A stretch of DNA of 16,109 nt from CAZKBP01 sp964551015 (GTDB taxonomy: Bacteria > Bacteroidota > Bacteroidia > Cytophagales > Microscillaceae), in contig CAZKBP010000066.1 in the NCBI GenBank assembly GCA_964551015.1, positions 1 to 16,109 on the forward strand. The letters run 5' to 3'. Positions 8,101 to 13,702 of this stretch are shown piece after piece; position 1 is the stretch's first letter, and every line of letters begins with the position of its first letter. The translations under genes and the position numbers were made by a program. Under the pieces are notes generated by a model that was not told the DNA's origin, made no database searches, and saw only the letters and a list, made by a program, of their open reading frames with translations.

Positions 8101-8370
8101 ATAAATCTGTCCGGCGATGCGCAGAGCCTCGGCGTAGTCTACTTCCTCGTATTGCTGGATAAATTTGAGGGCATTGCCCTGAAAGCGGTCATCGCCAAAG
8201 TCTTTGTAGTAATAGTTGCCCCGGCCTTTGGAGACATAAAAGGAAACGCTTCGTTCTTCTCTAAAAGGGTTGTGTGCCTGGGCCTGGCGGCTTGGCGGCA
8301 GGCCGTAGTGTAAGAAGATGGCTTCTCCCCCATCGCCGCGCAATGCCTCATGGATTAAGTATTTCTGCAT
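5128..8370 (-). CDS. Toprim primase-SF2 helicase fusion, replication protein (1080 aa)
   Basis: Domains in order: residues 33-90 match the DnaG CHC2 layout (NPFREERSVSF, then YYYKDFGDD, then GNALKFIQQYE) but all zinc-binding cysteines are absent. Residues 242-345 form a Toprim domain, with the catalytic Glu in CGGEAD (246-250) and the DxD in DTDYAG (294-299). Residues 395-690 form an SF2 helicase: Walker A APTGTGKTT (400-408), DEQH box (496-499), SAT (529-531), motif V near 643-652 (TEKIATGIDI) and motif VI QFQNRIRNR (677-685). Residues 690-1080 are basic, helical and unrecognised. The likely role is priming and unwinding at replication of the element. It lies beside the repeat arrays and is clearly more G+C rich than parAB. 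The ATG at 8370 begins MQKYLIHEAL; a good Shine-Dalgarno is not evident. Confidence 0.85.
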   Translation of the reverse strand: MQKYLIHEALRGDGGEAIFLHYGLPPSRQAQAHNPFREERSVSFYVSKGRGNYYYKDFGDDRFQGNALKFIQQYEEVDYAEALRIAGQIYNLTPNSKRRAGGKPKRKKAAPQKKQSEIHKELVSIQFRDFSPAELAFWWEKGQIDAALLERENIQALDSFRLRYTRQATGESWEKEWPGLQFCFAYEISPGKAYKLYQPKPALRSYAPHKTVYLPNLAPARALEPDYVYSLGLEELDSGQPVYLCGGEADYLALKVQGYSAFTLGAEQGRIPDYIQKKLQAKGLRVSDLIVLYDTDYAGLQASRRLGERYGCRRVILPKLTQQAEKHEPKPEANDLCDYLGLYGWDGDLEKALTRPLNPTLGAATLSGNTFQLQAGQYLSDLPPAFLQALLRHPRCLLQAPTGTGKTTFCIEQLARAWFAQDQIPTILAVPLNDIAIQKGEKHGVPYFISSTFHEHFVHKVHEKTPLLICNYDHVAKLTEALRKYHGLDRYNLIVDEQHELINGVGFRQAQVSEVWRSLQTAHRGLVMSATPFQIGWESWQPLRVEKSGSSAPVRILRTKQKLSKALLEAIHQQKIREPRTQVIALLNSKPEIEKLRRCLSQMHPGLRVEAIYNQESQKEENEIHQALMQSGQLPETVDVLLCTEKIATGIDIEVTGQAWMVYAENGAGFNPYLAEQFQNRIRNREALREFIILCRGEGEEEKRRTTDSAQAAYVHERIRWQRTAQIWQGAWPVGEEPPLPRVSLIRGRHTEAVNVLYEAGGKLRVNELYLMHRAWQREIQGGSAEAYYPEATVEMLAISSRTEGQMQSAQEQARAERARIEAEVIAYLACPVQRRRLAVSWCEVGKNPRLKGWLEGQWNLTQVPGIEGLSPTHLEKAKFAFAHLRRFARLGFTGEAGLKLIIQAKSFHTNKTLADRWEKLSLHYNRECLPPEKLDIRGRHDLRFWERVQADLEAEFLLQGSRGLAGSKIRGIVRRNHQAVYKTGEEISQTKAVQLAGILFQLKAKVGKDAERKSVRRYYARQVRTWASLCAEYGMPPGSEREFVYTFEAIDHVNTSLSQGVDRLADQILLQAPEKPCPF

Positions 8371-8420
8371 AGGTTGTCATTTAGGACGCCCTACGAAGGA
8401 AGGTGAGTGAGCCAAAAAAT

Positions 8421-8602
8421 TCTGAAAAAGCAGCTTTTTGGATGAAACCTCAAATGGTCTGCAAAATGCGTCCATTGAGCTACAAAACTTTCGATTTCTG
8501 CCAAAAATGTGTCAATAGGACACAAAAAACTGCGAATTTTTTTCCAAAAAGGATCAATTATTTACAAAAAGCGAAAATTTTTTTTCAGAAAAAGACATAA
8601 AA
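8421..8602. repeat. Imperfect ~42-bp repeats upstream of the primase/helicase gene
   Basis: Three units can be aligned from 8482, 8522 and 8564. Each runs ACAAAA, then CGA followed by a T-rich tract, then CCAAAAA or CAGAAAAA, ending TCAATA, TCAATT or ACATAA. Offsets are 40 and 42 bp. To the left, AAAAAGCAGCTTTTT (8425-8439) is a near-perfect palindrome. A 65-codon plus-strand frame (8403-8600) crosses the array and shows a matching 14-residue period (KT..F..K..N), which I read as a consequence of the repeat. It may be a second set of initiator sites or an operator for the gene starting at 8370. Confidence 0.45.
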
Positions 8603-8616
8603 ATTCTGTTGAGATT

Positions 8617-8647
8617 TTTGCTTTGTGCTTCTAATTTGCTACTTTTG
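8617..8647 (+). promoter_or_regulatory. Bacteroidota-type promoter
   Basis: TTTG at 8617-8620 and TACTTTTG at 8640-8647 match the -33 TTTG and -7 TAnnTTTG elements known for Bacteroides sigma-70 promoters, with a 19-base spacer. Transcription would start near 8653 and run right, away from the primase/helicase gene, into a terminator at 8716-8745. Confidence 0.5.
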
Positions 8648-8652
8648 ATACA

Positions 8653-8745
8653 AAGAAAAATCCTTTAAATCTTTTTAAACGTCCGTCCAAACATTAGAAA
8701 AGATTTTGAATATTGGCTCTCACCTTCTCGTGAGGGCTTTTTTTT
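8653..8745 (+). ncRNA. Candidate small RNA of about 90 nt
   Basis: The promoter at 8617-8647 and the intrinsic terminator at 8716-8745 delimit a transcript of about 90 nt that holds no open frame of useful length. It sits in the 556-bp gap between two genes (8370 and 8927), both transcribed on the minus strand, so it is not simply a leader of either. Small RNAs beside replication genes often control copy number, but I see no long complementarity to the primase/helicase leader. The exact 5' end is estimated from promoter spacing. Confidence 0.4.
8716..8745 (+). terminator. Intrinsic terminator
   Basis: GCTCTCAC (8716-8723) pairs with GTGAGGGC (8730-8737) over 8 bp with one T-G wobble and a 6-base loop, followed by eight T (8738-8745). 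This is a textbook plus-strand terminator. The only plausible transcript upstream is the candidate small RNA. Confidence 0.85.
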
Positions 8746-8926
8746 GGTCAATATTTAAGTTTAAATTCTTGCGTTATGCTTATTTATTTAAAGTGGTACA
8801 TATTGCTACAAACCATAGCAATTTCTACAGTATAGCTCCAAATATCGGTTTTTTTCAACTAACATGCTAACTCACAATAACAATTCTCTGTAAAACTTAC
8901 AAATTATTCCTCCTTATATTATCAGG

Positions 8927-10144
8927 CTAAACATCCATCACTTCTTGATTGGTATAGGCTTGTACGGTTCTCATGCATCGTTTGACGTTATGTACTGTGG
9001 AAACACTTACTTTACACTCCTTTGCTATTTTCGCATTACTTAAACCTCTGTTTACGCATCTAACCACATTTGCATACTTTTTCAAGAATGCCTTTAAATT
9101 ATCAAGGTCAGTCTTAAACTCTTTTCTGCTTTCACATGAAAGGTTTAAATTACGAGAATAGGAAGGCTTAAAACCAACTACTTCTTTCTCTAAGGATGAG
9201 TTATTTTGGGGTAAATCAAAAGCTGGTGTATCCTGATTTAAGGAGGGATTTAAATTAGCTTTCTCCCTGTCAATATGTATTTCATCCAGGCTATCCACAT
9301 CTTCTTGATGCTCGTGCCATTTGCGATATTCATAATAATGAACAAAAAAGATCAGTAATAAACAGGCTATTTCGTTGATGCCAGCAAACCAAATCATATA
9401 GTTAGCACTGCGATTTGTTGATTGTCGTGCGTATTTGCTATCTATCTTTTGGCTTTCTTTCAAATCTTGTAGAAGCTGGTTCCTCTGTTTTTCATATCTC
9501 TGAACCTGTTGATTGGCAAAAGTTAAGTCTTGATTTTCTTCCTCAGTTAAACGCCCCCATACATGTGCTTTAGCTCTTTGCTCGGCGACGGATGCATAAT
9601 GACTAATTTTTTGTTGATAGGGCTCGATTAAACTTTGGTAATGCTGCTGGATACTATCTTGCTTTAAATGGGTATTTAAGGCAATCTCCTCAATGCTGCG
9701 GTCAGAGATGCGTACAAATAAATCTGCTCCTTTTACTGATAAAAATACTGATGCGATAATAAGTCCGATATTGAAAAATATAGAAAGATATAGTACCTTA
9801 TGCTCCTTTAAATAGCCTTCTACATAGTAATCGTAGATGCTTTCACGTTTAAAGCACTCTACACTGAATAGTACAGTCAGGGAGATGGCTCCTGCAAGAA
9901 AATAGGCAATCGTATCAGATAAAAGATTCGGAACGTAGCTTTTGCAAAAAATCAGTAAAAAAGTAAAGCCAGTAGCAATGCTGAAAAGATTAGTAACATA
10001 GCTTAGAACACGGCTGGCCCAATATTTCCGTAGATTCCGTTCAGAGAACTTTTTGACTCGGAATTTTTCGTGAAGACGACTTTTTTCTGCCTTCCTGCGA
10101 TGGAGTTGGTAAGAGTCGCTAAAATTTTGAGTAGAACTTTTCAT
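8927..10144 (-). CDS. Membrane protein with coiled coil and C-terminal helix-turn-helix (405 aa)
   Basis: The basic N-terminus (about 1-45, many K and R) is followed by hydrophobic segments at about 46-66, 76-95 and 117-136. A charged glutamine-rich region (about 160-235) is probably a coiled coil, and a fourth membrane segment lies at about 249-270. An acidic linker leads to residues about 345-395, where RGLSNAKIAKECKVSVSTVHNVKR reads as a LuxR- or homeodomain-like helix-turn-helix. Four segments put both ends on the same, presumably cytoplasmic, side, so the HTH can reach DNA. I recognise no named family. It diverges from the hth-parA-parB operon across 149 bp with repeated sites, suggesting a membrane anchor for the element or a membrane-bound regulator. 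Function is inference; the topology is read by eye. Confidence 0.7.
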   Translation of the reverse strand: MKSSTQNFSDSYQLHRRKAEKSRLHEKFRVKKFSERNLRKYWASRVLSYVTNLFSIATGFTFLLIFCKSYVPNLLSDTIAYFLAGAISLTVLFSVECFKRESIYDYYVEGYLKEHKVLYLSIFFNIGLIIASVFLSVKGADLFVRISDRSIEEIALNTHLKQDSIQQHYQSLIEPYQQKISHYASVAEQRAKAHVWGRLTEEENQDLTFANQQVQRYEKQRNQLLQDLKESQKIDSKYARQSTNRSANYMIWFAGINEIACLLLIFFVHYYEYRKWHEHQEDVDSLDEIHIDREKANLNPSLNQDTPAFDLPQNNSSLEKEVVGFKPSYSRNLNLSCESRKEFKTDLDNLKAFLKKYANVVRCVNRGLSNAKIAKECKVSVSTVHNVKRCMRTVQAYTNQEVMDV

Positions 10145-10182
10145 ATTTTTGACGATGACAAAAATGAAATATTAATGGTAAT

Positions 10183-10289
10183 TCAGTAGTATCTTTTCTA
10201 CTTTCCTGCAATTAAATGAAAATTCATATAAAAATCAAAACTAAAATAATGAAAAATCATAAAAATTAGTTAATGAAAAATCAGTAGTA
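10183..10289. promoter_or_regulatory. Divergent operator/centromere candidate with repeats
   Basis: TCAGTAGTA occurs at 10183-10191 and 10281-10289. AATGAAAAATCA occurs at 10248-10259 and 10272-10283, offset 24 bp and overlapping the second TCAGTAGTA. ATGAA-AA-TTCAT at 10216-10227 is an inverted repeat. On the minus strand TAGTTTTG (10243-10236) matches the TAnnTTTG element and could drive the membrane-HTH gene, though no TTTG lies at the right distance upstream. The sites could bind the HTH protein encoded next door, ParB, or the membrane HTH protein. Confidence 0.45.
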
Positions 10290-10293
10290 CAAT

Positions 10294-10707
10294 ATGGAGC
10301 TAGATAAAGAAATACTTGAAGAAATAGTGAGGGTGAGAAAAAATGAGAAAATTAGCCGTGAAAAACTGGCCGAAGCCATTGATTTTCCTCTTGGGACGGT
10401 GAATGATATAGAATCTGGGAGAACGAGCAGAATACCAGCTAATTTTATTTTAAAGGCTTGTGTATACCTTAACATAGATATCAGAAGATTTACAAATCCT
10501 GAATTATATAGGGAAGATACTTTAATAACAGTCAACCCAGAAAATATTGGCGATATTCTTACTACCTTGATAAAGAAAGATGCCGAAACATCAAATGAAA
10601 TAGAAGATTTGAAGCGTAAAATGGCTACTAAATCTGACATATTGGAGATCAAGGAGATGTTGAAGCAACTTCTCAATGGAAAAGACGATGTAGATGAATC
10701 TGAATGA
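10294..10707 (+). CDS. Small helix-turn-helix regulator preceding parA (137 aa)
   Basis: Residues about 8-63 have the pattern of a Xre/Cro-type helix-turn-helix: RKNEKISREKLAEAIDF, then LGTVNDIESGRTSR and ILKACVYLNIDI. Residues about 93-130 are charged and likely a coiled coil for dimerisation (EIEDLKRKM and EIKEMLKQLL). It ends 15 bases before parA, so the three genes form one operon. It probably represses its own promoter or helps ParA/ParB, as small regulators in plasmid par operons do. The start ATG at 10294 overlaps the end of the repeat region and has no Shine-Dalgarno. An Xre match is likely but divergent. Confidence 0.65.
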   Translation: MELDKEILEEIVRVRKNEKISREKLAEAIDFPLGTVNDIESGRTSRIPANFILKACVYLNIDIRRFTNPELYREDTLITVNPENIGDILTTLIKKDAETSNEIEDLKRKMATKSDILEIKEMLKQLLNGKDDVDESE

Positions 10708-10722
10708 AATAGAAGAAACACA

Positions 10723-11484
10723 ATGGCACACATCATTAGTTTGGTAAATCACAAAGGTGGGGTAGGGAAGACTACCTCCACCCAAAACATAGGCAAAGCG
10801 TTCTCTTTGCTTGGCAAGAAAGTATTATTAGTTGACAACGATCCCCAGGCAAATCTCACTACCGCTTGTGGCATAGAGCACCCAGATGAGCTAGAAAATA
10901 CCATTTATTCAGCAATGATTGATGGAATACCTATAGAACCTGTGGCTATTAGCGAAGCCTTGAGTCTGATCCCGGCACAACTAAGTTACGCGAAAGCGGA
11001 GCAAGTATTACAATCCTCGCCAAGCGGTTACTTTCGCCTAAAAAAAATATTGGAGCCTATCCAAAGTAGTTATGATTATATCTTGATTGACTGTCCACCA
11101 TCTTTGGGTATTTTAACTGGGAATGCTCTAACCTGTTGTGATTTTGTAATTATTGTCGCTCAAAGCTCTTTTTTATCCATCAAGGGTTTGCAAACAATTA
11201 TTGATGTTGTAGAAGAGGTAAAAGAGAGTATCAATGAGAAAATTAAGATAGCTGGATTTGCAATCACTCAGACCAATCGTACTGTGGTAAGGCGTGAGAT
11301 GTCAGAAATACTGAAGGAAGCTTATCCAAATCTAATATTTGAATCCGTGGTCCGCCAAAGTGTATCCATCGAGGAGGCCACAACCCAACAGATGGACATA
11401 TTTTCCTATGATCCAGAAAGTGCAGGTGCTAATGATTACAAAACCTTGGCTAGGGAAATATTATCAAGAATGGAGAAAAATTGA
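10723..11484 (+). CDS. parA: ParA family partition ATPase (253 aa)
   Basis: The deviant Walker A box HKGGVGKTT spans residues 10-18, with the signature lysine K11 and catalytic K16. Walker A' is VDNDPQ (37-42; a typical ParA has VDxDPQ) and Walker B is LIDCPPSLG (121-129). Length and layout fit a short type Ib/Soj-like ParA without its own N-terminal HTH. The separate HTH protein encoded just upstream may supply that function. ParA forms ATP-dependent dimers on the nucleoid and, together with ParB bound to a centromere, moves plasmid copies apart. It ends 13 bases before parB. Confidence 0.93.
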   Translation: MAHIISLVNHKGGVGKTTSTQNIGKAFSLLGKKVLLVDNDPQANLTTACGIEHPDELENTIYSAMIDGIPIEPVAISEALSLIPAQLSYAKAEQVLQSSPSGYFRLKKILEPIQSSYDYILIDCPPSLGILTGNALTCCDFVIIVAQSSFLSIKGLQTIIDVVEEVKESINEKIKIAGFAITQTNRTVVRREMSEILKEAYPNLIFESVVRQSVSIEEATTQQMDIFSYDPESAGANDYKTLAREILSRMEKN

Positions 11485-11497
11485 ATCAAGAAAACAG

Positions 11498-12364
11498 ATG
11501 GCAAAATCATTCAAAAAAAAAGCGGGGACTTCTATCCTAGATGCTGCAAAAAAACAAAAAGCACATTCCGTTGAAGAAATCAAGAGCAAACTCATTATCA
11601 AGGAGGAACTCAAACAATTTATACCTCCATTGACCAAGGAGGAATTTGCTCAATTAGAAGATAATCTTTTAGTAGAGGGCTGCCGAGATCCTTTGGTGGT
11701 ATGGAAAAAAGGAGAGGAATACATCCTAGTGGATGGACATAATCGCCATCGTATCTGTACTAAACATGGAATAGATTTTAGGATTGAAGAAAAATCTTTT
11801 GGTGGGTTGGCCGAGGTCAAAGATTGGATGATTAACAATCAACTGGGCAAACGTAATTTGACTGAGGATGCAAAAAGTTATCTGCGGGGAGAACAATATA
11901 AAAACGAAAAAAAGGGTAGGGGCGGAGACAGAAAATCAAGTCCTCAAAATGATGACTTGAAATTGAAAACGAAAGATAGGCTTGCCAATCAACATAAAGT
12001 GTCATCCTCAACCATCGAGCGTGATGAAAAATATGCCAACGCGATTGATAAAATTACCTCTCAAAATAGTGAATTACGTTGGCGTATCCTAAATCGAGAA
12101 ATCAACATACCTAAGGCAGACTTAATCAAAGCCTCTGAACTAAAACCCAATCAAGTTAAGCAATTTACCTCTGCCATTGAAAAGAATGAGGATTATAAAT
12201 CTATCCTAAAGCCTAAAACCACGGCTAAGAAGGAGGTTTCTGATCTGGAAAAGTTGGCTCAGGAGATTGGGACACTTGCCAGTAGAATTGCTAAATCTGG
12301 GGATAAAGAGGAGCTTGCTAGATTGGAAGGCATGTTCTCAGAATTTAGAAGTAAAATTTCGTGA
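11498..12364 (+). CDS. parB: ParB-like partition protein (288 aa)
   Basis: The N-terminal ParB/Srx-like domain spans about 33-125: LVEGCRDPLVVWKKGEEYILVDGHNRHRI (57-86), then LGKRNLTEDAKSYLRG (116-131). GHNRHR stands where chromosomal ParB has GERRxRA. The middle (about 155-180, LANQHKVSSSTIERDEKYA) resembles a helix-turn-helix for centromere binding, and the C-terminus (about 240-288) is charged and helical, likely for dimerisation. I chose the ATG at 11498 (MAKSFKKKAG), because the longer frame from 11339 overlaps parA by nearly 150 bases and its extra residues are not ParB-like. It is the last gene of the hth-parA-parB operon. A ParB role is well supported by synteny. Confidence 0.87.
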   Translation: MAKSFKKKAGTSILDAAKKQKAHSVEEIKSKLIIKEELKQFIPPLTKEEFAQLEDNLLVEGCRDPLVVWKKGEEYILVDGHNRHRICTKHGIDFRIEEKSFGGLAEVKDWMINNQLGKRNLTEDAKSYLRGEQYKNEKKGRGGDRKSSPQNDDLKLKTKDRLANQHKVSSSTIERDEKYANAIDKITSQNSELRWRILNREINIPKADLIKASELKPNQVKQFTSAIEKNEDYKSILKPKTTAKKEVSDLEKLAQEIGTLASRIAKSGDKEELARLEGMFSEFRSKIS

Positions 12365-12383
12365 TAAGAATGTTATCAACTGA

Positions 12384-12452
12384 GCTATTGAGGAACTGAT
12401 CGCAAGGAAAGATAAGAAACACGGTGAGATCAAGCCTGTGTTTAATAAATAA
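12384..12452 (+). pseudogene. Possible 3' gene remnant after parB
   Basis: A 22-codon open stretch with no start codon (AIEELIARKDKKHGEIKPVF plus two residues) ends in TAA at 12450-12452. The sequence reads like the charged tail of a small protein. Imperfect pairing AAACACGG (12417-12424) with CCTGTGTTT (12435-12443) within it may act as a weak terminator for parAB. Both readings are uncertain. Confidence 0.2.
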
Positions 12453-12459
12453 AGGTACT

Positions 12460-12726
12460 TTACTGATTGGTTTCAACGTCTACTGAAAATTTTATTCTGC
12501 TTACAGTAGAATTCTCGCCCAGAGATTTATTACTAGCGGAAAAAGAACCTAAGGCAAGCACACTAATTTTTCCTTTTACACCACCATCACTTGTTTCCTT
12601 AGTTGTTACTGCAATATCAAAATCTATGCGTCCTCCAGCTCTTACAGTAGCTCCCTTCTGCTGCCCATCTGCTATTCCAGCAATTACACCCTTAATTGTT
12701 TCAGATATGAATTCTTTAAGTTCCAT
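12460..12726 (-). CDS. Trypco2-like small protein (88 aa)
   Basis: The protein has an N-terminal helix (MELKEFISETIKGVIAGI), a polar glycine-rich turn, and then alternating strands (IDFDIAVTTKE, GKISVLAL, then TVSRIKFSVDV). This helix-plus-three-strand plan, with FDIAVT in the middle and VSRIKFSV near the end, is what I recall of the trypsin-co-occurring domain 2 (Trypco2) family, small proteins found with proteases and other effectors in conflict systems. No catalytic residues are apparent. It lies convergent to parB (95-base gap) and downstream of an attC-like repeat on the same strand as the following genes. The fold class is moderately sure, the name less so. Confidence 0.6.
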   Translation of the reverse strand: MELKEFISETIKGVIAGIADGQQKGATVRAGGRIDFDIAVTTKETSDGGVKGKISVLALGSFSASNKSLGENSTVSRIKFSVDVETNQ

Positions 12727-12877
12727 AGAATACCTTTATTTTTCCTAAATTATAGATAATTATTGAGTAGTCCATCTTTTGAACGCTATTCTGATCAAAA
12801 TTTTGAACAAGTTCAGAAGTACAGGAAATATAAACCTGAGAAAACATTATGTAAGAAGGACGGTGGCAAGATTCAGG

Positions 12878-12979
12878 ACAAGGAGTCATCAGGTCGCGTT
12901 CCGCTCATCCACATCCAATTCAGTGGCGGTGGCCCGCGAATTGTCCGCGGATGAGCGGTTGGATGTAATGACTTGTTAG
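12878..12979 (-). repeat. attC-like imperfect inverted-repeat element
   Basis: Outer arms ACAAG-GAG-TCAT (12878-12889) and ATGACTTGT (12968-12976) are complementary apart from a 3-base bulge. Inside, CCGCTCATCC (12901-12910) is complementary to GGATGAGCGG (12949-12958) and ACATCCAA (12911-12918) to TTGGATGT (12959-12966), but in the order A B A' B', so the two stems cannot form nested. CCGCG (12934-12938) pairs with CGCGG (12946-12950). On the minus strand it begins CTAACAAG, two bases after the stop of the gene at 12982, as an attC follows its cassette gene. The opposite end lacks a good GTTRRRY. A degenerate attC is my best reading. Confidence 0.4.
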
Positions 12980-12981
12980 CT

Positions 12982-13611
12982 TCAACTTTCTATTATTTTG
13001 TTTAATTCTTTTGTGATTGACACAAGAATTAGAACATAACATTTAGAAAATTCATCAAAAAGAATTGTACCTCTTTCATACTCATCTTTTATAAGAGATA
13101 ATCTACCTTGGATTAAAAGTAAATTGTCAGTTGACATTCCTCGTTCTGTTAGGGCAAAATCCAGTTTCTCGATTGCTTCATCTAATTCTGCTTTGGAAAT
13201 TGCTTTTTTAATTTGTTTGATATCCTCAGCGTTTGGCAATCTTTGTGAATACTCAATTTTGTCACTTGTTGACTCGCTTGTATTATCATAATGAGCGAAA
13301 TTAGCTATTGATTCGTAATTGTCTTGCAATAAGAAGTCTTCTATTTCTCCAAACAACGATTGGGCTTTGTTGAACACCCTGATTACTTCTTGTTGATCGA
13401 TAAAATCAAAATTTATATCCAACTCAGAAATTTGTTCTCTTATAAACTCATCTTCAATCCTCTTTGTATACATTTTTAATTTTTCTAACTGTCCGTGTAG
13501 AATGTATAGATTTACTTCAGCTTCTTCGGGGAAATCGCCTCTATCAGGAAAAGTTGTCTTTCTTAACTCTCTTATCAGGTCTAAGAGTCGTTCTTTTTGA
13601 TTTATATTCAT
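12982..13611 (-). CDS. Protein with C-terminal effector-associated-like domain (209 aa)
   Basis: The N-terminal part (about 1-100) is helical and charged; residues 105-128 are a polar linker. Residues about 130-207 (IKKAISKAELDEAIEKL, then NLLLIQGRLSLIKDEYERG and ITKELNKII) match what I recall of effector-associated domain 11 (EAD11): two short helices, then a long pair with LLLxxRL and a final YALLxxxxL-like helix. EADs are adaptor domains in NTP-dependent conflict systems of multicellular bacteria, normally fused to or near effectors. Here none is fused. I start at the ATG at 13611 (MNINQKERLL). An ATG at 13644 would add eleven residues encoded inside the attC-like repeat. It is cytoplasmic. 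The domain call rests on pattern memory. Confidence 0.6.
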   Translation of the reverse strand: MNINQKERLLDLIRELRKTTFPDRGDFPEEAEVNLYILHGQLEKLKMYTKRIEDEFIREQISELDINFDFIDQQEVIRVFNKAQSLFGEIEDFLLQDNYESIANFAHYDNTSESTSDKIEYSQRLPNAEDIKQIKKAISKAELDEAIEKLDFALTERGMSTDNLLLIQGRLSLIKDEYERGTILFDEFSKCYVLILVSITKELNKIIES

Positions 13612-13627
13612 TACTTTTATTTTTGGC

Positions 13628-13698
13628 TGCCCAAAATAACACAATTATCCGCATTATGAAGCGAGGCTCTTTTGAATAGTTATTATTCTTTTTAGGCA
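13628..13698 (-). repeat. Second attC-like imperfect inverted repeat
   Basis: Ends TGCCCAAAA (13628-13636) and TTTTAGGCA (13690-13698) are complementary except for one position, and AATAAC (13635-13640) pairs with GTTATT (13679-13684). The core contains GCATTATGAAGCGAGGC (13651-13667). On the minus strand the element runs from AATAAC to GTGTTATTT, the R''...GTTRRRY-like organisation of a short attC, and lies exactly between the DUF5131 gene stop and the next gene. Its GTGTTATT end recurs at the start of the TcmP gene (15586-15619). Confidence 0.4.
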
Positions 13699-13702
13699 TC
13701 TG

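Noticed and set aside
7744..8313. 189-codon plus-strand frame opposite the start of the primase/helicase
   Set aside because: It is a shadow of the real gene in G+C-rich DNA, with no recognisable domain.
8403..8600. 65-codon plus-strand frame with a 14-residue period
   Set aside because: The period follows the ~42-bp DNA repeat, composition is Lys/Phe/Gln biased by A and T tracts, and no ribosome binding site supports it. Not fully excluded.
11339..11497. Upstream extension of the ParB frame
   Set aside because: It lies inside parA in another frame. The ATG at 11498 gives a standard ParB N-terminus and a 13-base gap.
12763..12979. Plus-strand frames of about 63-66 codons before the attC-like element
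   Set aside because: They run through the inverted repeats and show no protein-like pattern.
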